Positions 41,558-49,348 of a stretch of DNA of 64,000 bases are shown here, piece after piece. A program made the translations under genes and the position numbers. The stretch lies in the NCBI GenBank assembly GCA_033851545.1, contig JAWWOO010000041.1, forward strand, positions 62,001 through 126,000, given 5' to 3'. The notes below the pieces were generated by a model. That model saw only the letters and a list, made by a program, of their open reading frames with translations. It was not told the origin of the DNA and ran no database searches. The stretch comes from JAWWOL01 sp033851545 (lineage in GTDB: Bacteria; Actinomycetota; Actinomycetes; JAWWOL01). How positions within the stretch are numbered: the stretch's first letter is position 1; every line of letters begins with the position of its first letter.

Positions 41558-42207
41558 GGGTCCCGTGGATCGTCGGCGTCTCCGGAGCCTCCGGAACTCC
41601 TTACGCTGCAGCGGTTCTGCGTGGTCTGCTGGCTGCGGGACTTCCTGTCGACCTCGTCGTCTCCCGTACGGCCAGGCTCACCTTGCTCGACGAGACGGGG
41701 ATCTCGTTCCGGGACGGGCACTGGCGAGAGGACCTCGAGCAATGGCTCGGTCGCGACCTCGCCGGCGACGACGTCGTGCACTGGCCGGCAGGCGATCTCG
41801 GAGCCGGTCCGTCCAGCGGGTCGTACGAGACCCGAGGGATGGTCGTCGTGCCGGCGAGCACCGCCGCGGTTGCCGGCATCGCCATCGGGCTGTCCAAGGA
41901 CCTGCTGCAGCGCGCGGCTGACGTGACGGTCAAGGAGCGCCGGCCGTTGGTGGTCGTTCCGCGCGAGACGCCGGTCACCCGTACGACGTTGGCCCACCTG
42001 TTGGCCCTGGCGGACCAGGGGGTGACGGTGCTGCCGGCGAGCCCGGCCTTCTATCACGCGCCCCAGAGCGTGCAGCAGCTCGTCGACTTCGTCGCGGGCA
42101 AGGTGCTCGACGTGCTGGGCGTCGAGCACGACCTGTTCCTGCGGTGGGGCGGCAAGCTCGGTGGCGCCGCGGCCGGCCAGTCGCCCGGCGGTGACGTTCG
42201 GGATTGA
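41554..42207 (+). CDS. ubiX: UbiX flavin prenyltransferase, 217 aa
   Basis: Makes prenylated FMN for UbiD. The start IVGVSGASGTPYAAAVLRGL is the family signature; SSGSYETRGMVVVPASTAAV and KERRPLVVVPRETP are also conserved. GTG overlaps the mqnP stop. The C-terminal end LFLRWGGKLGGAA is followed by a short variable tail. Converges with bldC, 43 bp apart. Confidence 0.94.
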   Translation: MRVPWIVGVSGASGTPYAAAVLRGLLAAGLPVDLVVSRTARLTLLDETGISFRDGHWREDLEQWLGRDLAGDDVVHWPAGDLGAGPSSGSYETRGMVVVPASTAAVAGIAIGLSKDLLQRAADVTVKERRPLVVVPRETPVTRTTLAHLLALADQGVTVLPASPAFYHAPQSVQQLVDFVAGKVLDVLGVEHDLFLRWGGKLGGAAAGQSPGGDVRD

Positions 42208-42250
42208 ACGCGACCGGCCCCGGGCTACGTTGACCGGGGTGGTCGGTTGG

Positions 42251-42499
42251 TCAGGCCTGGGCGAACCCGGGCTCCAGAGAGGCCGCGCTCGAGCCGTTGC
42301 CGGCCTGCTCCGGGACCTCACCGGAGAACTCGCCACTGAGCAGTGCCCGTACCTCTGACTCCCGGAAACGGCGGTGGCCGCCGGGAGTCCTGATGCTGCC
42401 AATCCGCCCGGCTGCTGCCCACCGAGTGACCGTCTTAGGGTCGACTCGGAACAGGTTGGCAACCTCTCCGGGCGTCAGAAGTCGTTCCCGTGCCTCCAC
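42251..42499 (-). CDS. bldC: BldC-type MerR-like DNA-binding developmental regulator, 82 aa
   Basis: The single winged helix-turn-helix LLTPGEVANLFRVDPKTVTR, followed by GGHRRFRESEVRALL, is nearly identical in pattern to Streptomyces BldC, which binds DNA head-to-tail and controls development. GTG at 42499 is preferred: it has AAGGAG 7 bases upstream and gives the BldC-like N-terminus; an ATG at 42562 would add 21 unrelated residues. It is divergent from mqnE (235 bp gap holding both promoters; no clear hexamers seen). Confidence 0.92.
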   Translation of the reverse strand: MEARERLLTPGEVANLFRVDPKTVTRWAAAGRIGSIRTPGGHRRFRESEVRALLSGEFSGEVPEQAGNGSSAASLEPGFAQA

Positions 42500-42734
42500 G
42501 TCACGCTCCTTCCCCCCCGATCCAGTGGTCCTGTGTGTACACGCTCGTCCGGCTTCTGTCACCTGTCGGCCACGGTTTGCTCACTGTAAGTCCCAAATGG
42601 CCGCGAAAACGGTGCTAATCCGACGCTAAGTCTGTGCATTGCCCGTCTGGGACGCCCTCGCGACGACGGACCCCGGGGTCGGCCGTACCCTCGTCAGTGG
42701 GGTAGTTGCAGTCGAGACGTATGGAGTCGTCCAC

Positions 42735-43883
42735 ATGGATCTGGGTCGCAAGCGTGAGCTCGAGGACAAGGTGCTGGCCGGTGAGCGGCTGGACTTCGCC
42801 GACGGCGTCGACCTCTACGCCAGCGACGACCTGGCGTGGCTGGGCGACCTGGCCCACCAGGTCCGTACGCGGCTGAACGGCGACAAGGTCTTCTTCAACG
42901 TCAACCGGCACCTCAACCTCACCAACGTGTGCGCCGCCTCCTGTGCCTACTGCTCGTTCCAGCGCAAGCCGGGGGAGAAGGACGCCTACACGATGCGCAT
43001 CGAGCAGGCCGTCGCGCTGGCCAAGGAGATGGAGCCGGCCGGCATCACCGAGCTGCACATCGTCAACGGGCTGCACCCGACGCTGCCCTGGCGCTACTAC
43101 CCCCGCTCGATCCGCGAGCTCAAGGCCGCGCTGCCCGCCGTGGCGATCAAGGCGTTCACGGCGACCGAGATCCACTGGTTCGAGAAGATCTCCGGCCTGA
43201 GCGCCGACGAGATCCTCGACGAGCTGGTCGACGCGGGGCTCGAGTCGCTGACCGGTGGTGGCGCCGAGATCTTCGACTGGGAGGTCCGGCAGAAGATCGT
43301 GGACCACGCCACGCACTGGGAGGACTGGTCGCGCATCCACCGGCTGGCCCACGGCAAGGGGCTGCGGACGCCGGCCACCATGTTGTACGGGCACATCGAG
43401 GAGCCGCGGCACCGGGTCGACCACGTGCTGCGGCTGCGCGAGCTGCAGGACGAGACCGGCGGCTTCGTGGTCTTCATCCCGCTGCGCTTCCAGCACGACG
43501 CCGCCGGCGACCCGCGCAACCGGCTGATGGGCCAGCCGATGGCGACCGGCGCCGAGGCCCTCAAGACGTTCGCCGTGTCGCGGTTGCTGTTCGACAACGT
43601 CCCCCACGTCAAGAACTTCTGGGTCATGCACGGGCTGACCACCGCCCAGCTGTCGCTGTCGTACGGGGCCGACGATCTCGACGGGTCAGTGGTCGAGTAC
43701 AAGATCACCCACGACGCCGACCACTTCGGCACCCCCAACGAGATGACCCGCGACGACCTGCTCGAGATCATCCGTGAGGCCGGTTTCACGCCGGTCGAGC
43801 GGGACACCCGCTACCGCGAGATCCGCACGTACGACGGGCCCGACCTCGCCCGCCGCGACGTCCCGCAGCCGATGCCGGCATGA
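42735..43883 (+). CDS. mqnE: Aminofutalosine synthase MqnE, 382 aa
   Basis: Radical SAM enzyme joining SAM and 3-[(1-carboxyvinyl)oxy]benzoate. The cluster motif is CAASCAYC (C66, C70, C73). IVNGLHPTLPWRYYP, TGGGAEIFDWEVR and MTRDDLLEIIREAGF are typical of the MqnE/MqnC group. ATG at 42735 with GGAG upstream; an earlier in-frame start would add 32 residues with no family support. The stop overlaps the DUF4229 gene. Confidence 0.95.
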   Translation: MDLGRKRELEDKVLAGERLDFADGVDLYASDDLAWLGDLAHQVRTRLNGDKVFFNVNRHLNLTNVCAASCAYCSFQRKPGEKDAYTMRIEQAVALAKEMEPAGITELHIVNGLHPTLPWRYYPRSIRELKAALPAVAIKAFTATEIHWFEKISGLSADEILDELVDAGLESLTGGGAEIFDWEVRQKIVDHATHWEDWSRIHRLAHGKGLRTPATMLYGHIEEPRHRVDHVLRLRELQDETGGFVVFIPLRFQHDAAGDPRNRLMGQPMATGAEALKTFAVSRLLFDNVPHVKNFWVMHGLTTAQLSLSYGADDLDGSVVEYKITHDADHFGTPNEMTRDDLLEIIREAGFTPVERDTRYREIRTYDGPDLARRDVPQPMPA

Positions 43884-44179
43884 CCGAGCGTCCCGCTCCG
43901 GGGCGGGCGGTGGTGGTCTACACCGCCTACCGGTTCGGGCTTTTCCTGCTCTGCCTGGTCGTGTTCTACGCCGCCGGCATGGGACTGATCTGGGCGTTGG
44001 GGCTGTCCGCAATCCTGTCCGGCATCGTCGGCTACTTCCTGCTCGCCCGGCAGCGGTTGGCGCTCAGCGCGGCCGTCGACAGCAAGGTGCGGGACGCCAA
44101 GGCGAAGGCGGCAGAGCGCACGGCCCGCGAGGACGCGATCGCCGACGAAATCCTTGCCCAGCAGGACAACCAGCCCTAA
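43880..44179 (+). CDS. DUF4229 membrane protein, 99 aa
   Basis: Two membrane helices (FGLFLLCLVVFYAAGMGLIW and LSAILSGIVGYFLLARQRL) and a charged C-terminal helix. Small actinobacterial family usually found next to menaquinone genes; function unknown. ATG overlaps the mqnE stop (ATGA). Confidence 0.85.
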   Translation: MTERPAPGRAVVVYTAYRFGLFLLCLVVFYAAGMGLIWALGLSAILSGIVGYFLLARQRLALSAAVDSKVRDAKAKAAERTAREDAIADEILAQQDNQP

Positions 44180-44188
44180 ACCGCCACC

Positions 44189-44223
44189 TGGCGCGAGCAT
44201 TGGCGTGTCCTGTGGCGTGTCGC
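44189..44223 (+). repeat. Dispersed intergenic repeat, copy 2
   Basis: TGGCGCGAG-CAT-TGGCGTGTC-CTG-TGGCGTGTC-GC, built of three 12-bp near repeats; 29/35 identical to the minus-strand copy at 19455-19489. It lies 9 bp after the DUF4229 stop, between convergent genes. Confidence 0.6.
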
Positions 44224-44248
44224 AGCCTTTCCCGGTCGGGTGAAACGG

Positions 44249-45109
44249 TCAGGCGACCTGAAAGGACCGCTTGCTCAAACCGAAGGCGTAGCCCTCGATT
44301 GCCGTACGGACAGGGGTTTCCGGGTCGGCCGCGGCGCCGAGGGTGATGAACAGCGGCGTGTAGTGCTCGACCGTCGGGTGTGCGTACGGCAGCCCGGGCG
44401 CCTTGCTCCGGTAGTCGGCGAGGGCATCGACGTCGCCCCGCGACAGCGCGTCCGCCGCCCACTGGTCGAAGTCGGCTGACCAGGTCGGCGGGACGTTGTC
44501 GAGGAACGCCTCCCGGGTGAGGAACGGCAGCCCGTGGGTCATGAAGCCGGAGCCGATGACGAGCACGCCCTCCTCGCGCAGCGGCCGCAGCCGCCGGCCG
44601 AGCTCGAGCAGCCGCTCGGGGTCGTGGGTGGGCATGGACAACTGGAGTACGGGGATGTCGGCGTACGGGTACATGATCTTCAGCGGCACCCAGGCTCCGT
44701 GGTCGAGGCCGCGCCGGCGGTGCTGGCGTACGGGCTCGGTGTCCGGCATCAGCGCCGCCACCTTGGCAGCAAGAGCGTTGGCATCGGGGGTGGTGTAGGT
44801 CATCCGGTAGTAGCGCTCGTCGAACCCGCCGAAGTCGTAGACCAGCGGCGTGTCGGCGTCGGCAACGGACAGGGTCAGCGGCGCCGCCTCCCAGTGGGCG
44901 CTGACGATGAGGATCGCCGTCGGCTTGGGCAGGGCCTGCGACCAGGAGAACAGCTGGTCGATCCAGACGGCGTCGTCGAACGTGGGCGGGGCGCCGTGAC
45001 TGATGTACAGCGCCGGCATGGCGCCGTCCTCGGGTGTCCACACCCGCTGCCCCGCGCTGGCCGGGGCCTGGTCGCGGAGCAACTGGTCGAACGCCGCGCC
45101 TGCCGTCAT
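44249..45109 (-). CDS. ygiD: LigB-type extradiol dioxygenase, 4,5-DOPA dioxygenase (YgiD) family, 286 aa
   Basis: Class III extradiol ring-cleavage fold. Metal-binding His occur in LYISHGAPPTF, IVSAHWEAAP and HYTPLFITLG, with RRGLDHGAWVPLKIMYP and VIGSGFMTHG. Substrate likely a small catechol; the physiological one is unknown. ATG at 45109 is set by AAGGAG 6 bases upstream; an in-frame GTG at 45142 is less likely. Two GTTGA-type palindromes upstream suggest control by a small dimeric repressor. Confidence 0.88.
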   Translation of the reverse strand: MTAGAAFDQLLRDQAPASAGQRVWTPEDGAMPALYISHGAPPTFDDAVWIDQLFSWSQALPKPTAILIVSAHWEAAPLTLSVADADTPLVYDFGGFDERYYRMTYTTPDANALAAKVAALMPDTEPVRQHRRRGLDHGAWVPLKIMYPYADIPVLQLSMPTHDPERLLELGRRLRPLREEGVLVIGSGFMTHGLPFLTREAFLDNVPPTWSADFDQWAADALSRGDVDALADYRSKAPGLPYAHPTVEHYTPLFITLGAAADPETPVRTAIEGYAFGLSKRSFQVA

Positions 45110-45122
45110 GACGAGCTCCTTC

Positions 45123-45136
45123 GTTGAATGTTCAAC
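45123..45136. promoter_or_regulatory. Palindromic operator-like site 1 before the dioxygenase gene
   Basis: GTTGAATGTTCAAC, a perfect 14-bp palindrome 14 bp upstream of the ATG (minus strand). A second, looser copy lies 35 bp away. Confidence 0.55.
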
Positions 45137-45157
45137 CACCACGATAGGCCCGGGGTA

Positions 45158-45171
45158 GTTGAAGTGTCAAC
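45158..45171. promoter_or_regulatory. Palindromic operator-like site 2 before the dioxygenase gene
   Basis: GTTGA-AGTG-TCAAC. Its centre is 35 bp from that of site 1. MarR- or TetR-type repressors often use such paired sites; no regulator gene is adjacent. Confidence 0.5.
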
Positions 45172-45179
45172 CAAAACGA

Positions 45180-45222
45180 CGATGTGACTGGATTCCCGGC
45201 AACCGGGAATCCAGCCACATCG
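45180..45222 (-). terminator. Long hairpin after the second sigma/membrane-protein operon
   Basis: 20-bp stem with one mismatch (CGATGTGACTGGATTCCCGG and its near complement) and a CAA loop, 12 bp downstream of the stop of the minus-strand gene 45235-46023. No T-tract. Confidence 0.65.
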
Positions 45223-45234
45223 CGAAACCTGCGT

Positions 45235-46023
45235 TCAGCTCCCTGGCAGCGCCCGGGCGAACGCGAGCAGGTCGGCGTCGGACATCCGCGCAGCGGCCAG
45301 CTCAGGCGAGCCCCGGTCGGCCGAGGCGGTCACCACGCCCGCGGCCTCGACCTGCACCCACGCTGTGTCGCCGACGGCCCAGAGCACGCCTGCGAGGGAG
45401 TCGGAGTACTCGTGCCACAGCCACGCCGGGTGGCCGTTGACCGTGACTTTGACCAGCGTTCGCTTGCCGTCTCCTCCGGGCGTGGTCTGTGACTTGTCGA
45501 GGGGCCCGCAGAACACGTCGAGGCCCAGCGACGCCGGATGTGCGCCGGCGCGCTCCCAGTCCTGGTGGCCGGACGTGGACCCCTTCCACAGCTCGTAGCC
45601 GGTCGGCGCGACGCCGTGACCGAGGCTGTCGCCGACCGCGGCGCAGGCAGCCGGGATCGCCGGGGCCGGGCCTGGTTTGCCCTGTTTGTCCACCGACCTG
45701 GTCGGGTCTTGCGACGACCCAGCCGAGGGAGCGGAGGTTGCGACCGGGGCGGCAGTCGTGGGCGTGGGCGACGCGCTCGTGGGCAAGGCGCTCGTAGCGA
45801 GGCTCGGGGAGGCGGTGCCTGCCGAGATGCCTTTCGCCCCTGCTTGTCCGCCCGGGATACCGACCGTGGCCACGGCGGTGACGCCGGCGGTCGCCGCCAA
45901 CGCTGCCGAGCCGGTCGCCAGCCGCGTACGCCGGCGGTGCTGGACGATCGCGCGCCCACGCTTCTGGACGGCGCCGAGCGAGGCAGGCGTACCGCCGGTG
46001 GGGTCGTCGAGGTGCTCAAACAT
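45235..46023 (-). CDS. Membrane-anchored protein coupled to an ECF sigma factor, 262 aa
   Basis: Unrecognised family. A short cytoplasmic part (1-34, basic VQKRGRAIVQHRRRTR) leads to one membrane helix (about 35-56), a Ser/Thr/Ala/Pro linker (about 65-125) and an outer domain with Cys in PAACAAVGDSLGHG and LDVFCGPLD, probably disulfide-linked. ATG has AGGAG six bases upstream and lies inside the last codons of the sigma gene (8-nt overlap). It could modulate the sigma factor or be its main envelope target. Same layout as 16734-17213. Confidence 0.72.
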   Translation of the reverse strand: MFEHLDDPTGGTPASLGAVQKRGRAIVQHRRRTRLATGSAALAATAGVTAVATVGIPGGQAGAKGISAGTASPSLATSALPTSASPTPTTAAPVATSAPSAGSSQDPTRSVDKQGKPGPAPAIPAACAAVGDSLGHGVAPTGYELWKGSTSGHQDWERAGAHPASLGLDVFCGPLDKSQTTPGGDGKRTLVKVTVNGHPAWLWHEYSDSLAGVLWAVGDTAWVQVEAAGVVTASADRGSPELAAARMSDADLLAFARALPGS

Positions 46024-46519
46024 GGCTGCTCCTGGTGGGTTCGGGGAGGGTGAGGTGGGCGCGGAGGGCATCGAGGCCGCGCGAGGCCTGGGACTTGACG
46101 GAGCCGAGGCTGAGTCCGAGCGCCGCAGCGGTCTGCGCCTCGCTGAGGTCGCCGAGGTAGCGGAGAGCGACGATCTGCCGCTGCCGCTTGGGCAGGGCGC
46201 GCAGTGCGGTGTAGAGGTCGAGCCGCTCCGCGACGTACGGGTCGCGGGTGCAGTGTGGCTCGAGGGCGATGAGCTGCCGTTGCCGCCGCCGGTCCCGCTC
46301 CGTGCTGCGCAAGCCGTCCATCGTCAGGTTGAACGCGACCCGCACGCACCAGCCGGTCGGGTCGTCGCCGATCCTGGCCCAGCGGACGTAGGCGCGGGCC
46401 AGCGTCTCCTGCGCCACGTCCTCGGCGGGACCTTGCAGGCCGAGGAGCCGGTACGCGACCGCGTACGCACGGCGGTGGAGCGCGGGGAACTGGGCCTCGT
46501 ACGACGGTGGATCCGCCAT
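46016..46519 (-). CDS. ECF RNA polymerase sigma factor, SigE (SigE70) family, 167 aa
   Basis: Region 2 at about 8-75 (YEAQFPALHRRAYAVAYRLL, GPAEDVAQETLARAYVRW) and region 4 at about 105-155 (ALPKRQRQIVALRYLGDLSE, LGLSLGSVKSQASRGLDAL). ATG at 46519 is preferred over the far upstream start at 46594 because an AACC-N16-CGTG promoter at 46552-46575 would initiate between them; GAGAGGGG lies about 9 bases upstream. Co-transcribed with the membrane protein that follows. Confidence 0.88.
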   Translation of the reverse strand: MADPPSYEAQFPALHRRAYAVAYRLLGLQGPAEDVAQETLARAYVRWARIGDDPTGWCVRVAFNLTMDGLRSTERDRRRQRQLIALEPHCTRDPYVAERLDLYTALRALPKRQRQIVALRYLGDLSEAQTAAALGLSLGSVKSQASRGLDALRAHLTLPEPTRSSHV

Positions 46520-46551
46520 GGGTGTGCCCCTCTCGTCGTGGACACCCCACG

Positions 46552-46575
46552 CACGTCTGGCGCGGCCGAAAGGTT
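46552..46575 (-). promoter_or_regulatory. ECF-type promoter AACC-N16-CGTG before the sigma factor gene
   Basis: On the minus strand TCAACCT (AACC at 46575-46572), 16 bases, CGTG at 46555-46552. Same spacing and core as 16158-16181, which supports autoregulation and a shared promoter specificity of the two paralogous ECF factors. Confidence 0.65.
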
Positions 46576-46623
46576 GAGACGCCCCGGTCAGCATGCTCCA
46601 GGACGGCGGATTAGCCTGACCCT

Positions 46624-47475
46624 ATGGAAGACAAGGTCGGGCAACGGCGCCCGCGAGTGGGCCACATCCAGTTCCTCAACTGCCTCCCGCTCTACTGGGG
46701 GCTCATCCAGTCCGGCGCCCTGGCCGACGTCGAGCTGGTCAAGGACACCCCCGACCACCTCAACGACCTGCTCGTCGCCGGGGAGGTCGACCTCGGCGCG
46801 ATCAGCCTGGTGGAGTACCTCCGGCACACCGACGAGCTGGTCCTGTTGCCCGACCTGGCCGTCGGCAGCGACGGCCCCGTGCTGTCGGTCAACCTGGTGT
46901 CCCAGCGGCCGCTCGCGGAGCTCGACGGCGAGCGGGTGGCATTGGGCTCGACCAGCCGGACGAGCGTGCTGCTCGCCCAGATGCTGCTCGACGAGGTGTA
47001 CGGCGTGACGCCGTCCTACTTCTCCTGCCCGCCCGACCTCGGCGCCATGATGCAGGAGGCGGCCGCCGCCGTCCTGATCGGCGACGCGGCGCTGCGGGCG
47101 ACCCACGACGGGCCGGGGCTCGGTCTCGCGGTGCACGACCTCGGCTCAGCCTGGCGTGATTGGACGGGGCTTCCCATGGTCTTCGCCGTCTGGGCAGTCC
47201 GCCGGGACTTCCTCGCTGCGCACCCGGGACTGGTCAAGGAGGTGCACCAGGCGTTCCTGCGCTCACGCGACCTCTCCCTCGAGCACGTCGACGAGGTCGC
47301 GGCGCATGCGGCCCGCTGGGAGTCGTTCGACCAGCCGACCCTGGCCACCTACTTCCGGGCGCTGGACTTCTCCCTCGGCGAGCGCCAGCTTGCCGGCGTC
47401 CGCGAGTTCGCCCGCCGGGCTGCTGCCCGCGGGGCGGTCCCGGCAACGGCCTATCCCGAGCTCGCGGACCTCTGA
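46624..47475 (+). CDS. mqnA: Chorismate dehydratase MqnA, 283 aa
   Basis: First step of the futalosine pathway: chorismate to 3-[(1-carboxyvinyl)oxy]benzoate. Periplasmic-binding-like fold; VGHIQFLNCLPLYWGL at the start, DLGAISLVEYLRH, and LGSTSRTSVLLAQMLL are family segments. TAGCCT ends exactly 6 nt before the ATG, so transcription is probably leaderless. Divergent from the sigma operon, with only 104 bp between starts. Confidence 0.94.
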   Translation: MEDKVGQRRPRVGHIQFLNCLPLYWGLIQSGALADVELVKDTPDHLNDLLVAGEVDLGAISLVEYLRHTDELVLLPDLAVGSDGPVLSVNLVSQRPLAELDGERVALGSTSRTSVLLAQMLLDEVYGVTPSYFSCPPDLGAMMQEAAAAVLIGDAALRATHDGPGLGLAVHDLGSAWRDWTGLPMVFAVWAVRRDFLAAHPGLVKEVHQAFLRSRDLSLEHVDEVAAHAARWESFDQPTLATYFRALDFSLGERQLAGVREFARRAAARGAVPATAYPELADL

Positions 47476-47663
47476 CCTGCGGGTTCGATGGGCCGTTAGG
47501 CCGAACGGACGCAGCGGTGACTAGTCGGAACCCGATGGACGAATGACTACTTCGGGGTCTGTGCGAGCGCTGTCCTGGACCCGACGATGAAGTCACGGTG
47601 CCTCAGGGTGCCTTGCTCGCCGCCTGACCCTGGCGGGCTCTCGCTCCGGAAGGATCCCTGTCA

Positions 47664-48065
47664 GTGTCCGCCACGCCCGCCGTACCCTCCGCACCTCCAA
47701 TAAGCGTGCTGCTGGTCGACGACGCCGCGGACATCCGGGGCCTACTCAAGCTGGTGCTCGAGTTCGATGCCGAGTTCGTCGTCGTCGGCGAGGCCGCCAA
47801 CGGCGCGGAGGCGGTCCGGCTCACCGCTGAGCTCCAGCCCGACCTGGTCGTCCTCGACATCGCGATGCCGGTGATGGACGGCATGGACGCGCTGCAGCAG
47901 CTGCACGCGGTCGCCCCGGACACCAAGGTCGTCATGTACTCCGCGTACGACTCCGGTTGGCTCGCCGACCGGGCTCGCGGTTACGGCGCTGCCGCATACA
48001 TCGACAAGACCGCCGGCGTTGTCGACCTGGTCGGCCGGCTCCGCAGCATCTGCCAGCCCGCCTGA
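47664..48065 (+). CDS. Stand-alone response regulator receiver domain, 133 aa
   Basis: Acidic pair in VLLVDDAADIRG, phospho-acceptor in LVVLDIAMPVMDG, switch Ser in VMYSAYDS and Lys in YIDKTAG. No output domain and no adjacent kinase. GTG with GGAAGGATC upstream. It separates mqnA from mqnC. The 188-bp gap before it holds a weak hairpin just after mqnA (GGCC-GTTA-GGCC, about 47490-47503) and no clear promoter. Confidence 0.85.
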   Translation: MSATPAVPSAPPISVLLVDDAADIRGLLKLVLEFDAEFVVVGEAANGAEAVRLTAELQPDLVVLDIAMPVMDGMDALQQLHAVAPDTKVVMYSAYDSGWLADRARGYGAAAYIDKTAGVVDLVGRLRSICQPA

Positions 48066-48099
48066 CCGTACGGGTTGCGGGCGCGGTTAACCTGGACGC

Positions 48100-49299
48100 G
48101 TGGACACCCAGCTGCAGCACGTTCTCGACCGCGCGGCCGATGGCGGGCGGATCACGCCCGAAGAAGCCCTCTCGCTGTACGTCCATGCGCCGTTGCACGC
48201 GCTCGGCCGGGCTGCGGACACCGTACGGCGCCGTCGGTTCGGGGGCGAGCACGGGACCGCGGACATCGCGACGTACATCATCGACCGCAACATCAACTAC
48301 ACGAACGTCTGCGTCACCGCGTGCAAGTTCTGCGCGTTCTATCGCGCCCCCAAGCACGCCGAGGGGTGGACCCACTCGCTCGAGGAGATCCTGCGCCGCT
48401 GCGGCGAGGCCGTCTCGCTGGGCGCGACCCAGATCATGCTGCAGGGCGGCCACTCGCCGGACCTCGGGATCGACTGGTACGAAGAGACTTTCGCCGCGAT
48501 CAAGGCGTCCTATCCCTCGCTGACCCTGCACTCGCTGGGCGGATCCGAAGTCGTCCACATCGCGCGGGTGTCGGGTCTGACGTTCGGCGAGGTCATCGGG
48601 CGGCTGCACACCGCCGGTCTCGACAGCTTTGCCGGCGCAGGAGCCGAGATCCTGGTCGGGCGCCCCCGTACGGCCATCGCGCCACTCAAGGAGTCCGGCG
48701 AGATCTGGCTGCAGGTCATGGAGACCGCCCACGGGCTCGGCGTCCAGTCGACGGCCACGTTCATGATGGGCACCGGCGAGACCAACGCCGAGCGGATCGA
48801 GCACCTGCGCATGGTCCGCGACGTACAGGACCGTACGGGAGGGTTCCGCTCGTTCATCCCGTGGACCTACCAGCCGGAGAACAACCACCTCAAGGGCCGT
48901 ACGCAGGCGTCGGCGCTGGAGTACCTCCGGCTCATCGCGGTGGCGCGGCTGTTCTTCGACAACGTCGCGCACCTGCAGGGGTCGTGGCTGACCACCGGCA
49001 AGGAGGTCGGCCAGCTGACGCTGCACTACGGCGCCGACGACCTCGGCTCGATCATGCTCGAGGAGAACGTGGTGTCCTCGGCCGGCGCCAAGCACCGCTC
49101 GAACCTGCACGAGATCATCCACCTGATCCGCTCCGCCGACCGGGTGCCGGCGCAGCGGGACACCCTCTACAACCACCTTGCCGTGCACTGGACGCCGGCG
49201 GACGACCCCGCCGACGATGCGCGCGTGGTGTCGCACTTCGCGTCGACCGCCCTCCCCGGCGGCGGCGTCGGCACGCCCCTGGCAGTTGTCAGCCGCTAA
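48100..49299 (+). CDS. mqnC: Cyclic dehypoxanthinyl futalosine synthase MqnC, 399 aa
   Basis: Radical SAM cyclase acting on dehypoxanthinyl futalosine. The cluster motif is CVTACKFC (C71, C75, C78). QGGHSPDLGIDWYEE, GAGAEILVGRPRT and SWLTTGKEVGQLTLHYGADD are MqnC segments. TAACCT ends 6 nt before the GTG (leaderless type), although the stop of the receiver gene is only 34 bp upstream. One of two 43-bp inverted repeats starts 7 bp after the stop. Confidence 0.95.
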   Translation: MDTQLQHVLDRAADGGRITPEEALSLYVHAPLHALGRAADTVRRRRFGGEHGTADIATYIIDRNINYTNVCVTACKFCAFYRAPKHAEGWTHSLEEILRRCGEAVSLGATQIMLQGGHSPDLGIDWYEETFAAIKASYPSLTLHSLGGSEVVHIARVSGLTFGEVIGRLHTAGLDSFAGAGAEILVGRPRTAIAPLKESGEIWLQVMETAHGLGVQSTATFMMGTGETNAERIEHLRMVRDVQDRTGGFRSFIPWTYQPENNHLKGRTQASALEYLRLIAVARLFFDNVAHLQGSWLTTGKEVGQLTLHYGADDLGSIMLEENVVSSAGAKHRSNLHEIIHLIRSADRVPAQRDTLYNHLAVHWTPADDPADDARVVSHFASTALPGGGVGTPLAVVSR

Positions 49300-49305
49300 C
49301 TCCCG

Positions 49306-49348
49306 CTGCAGTACTGCAATGCGGGCGCTCCAGCGCACGCTGCGTCTA
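49306..49348. repeat. Left 43-bp inverted repeat flanking the DUF559-like gene
   Basis: Starts with CTGCAGTACTGCA and ends with CGTCTA. It matches the reverse complement of 50330-50372 at 38 of 43 positions. It contains a perfect 12-bp palindrome (TGCAGTACTGCA) and a second potential stem (GCGGGCGCT / AGCGCACGC). The stop codon of the flanked gene is its last three bases. Confidence 0.85.

Noticed and set aside
42500..42562. N-terminal extension of bldC from the ATG at 42562
   Set aside because: The extra 21 residues have no BldC counterpart, and the internal GTG has the proper ribosome-binding site.
46520..46594. N-terminal extension of the second ECF sigma factor to 46594
   Set aside because: It would start upstream of the predicted AACC-N16-CGTG promoter start and adds residues not found in the family.
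47476..47663. tRNA or small RNA gene in the mqnA-receiver gap
   Set aside because: No cloverleaf or CCA-proximal T-loop arrangement can be built; only a weak hairpin after mqnA.
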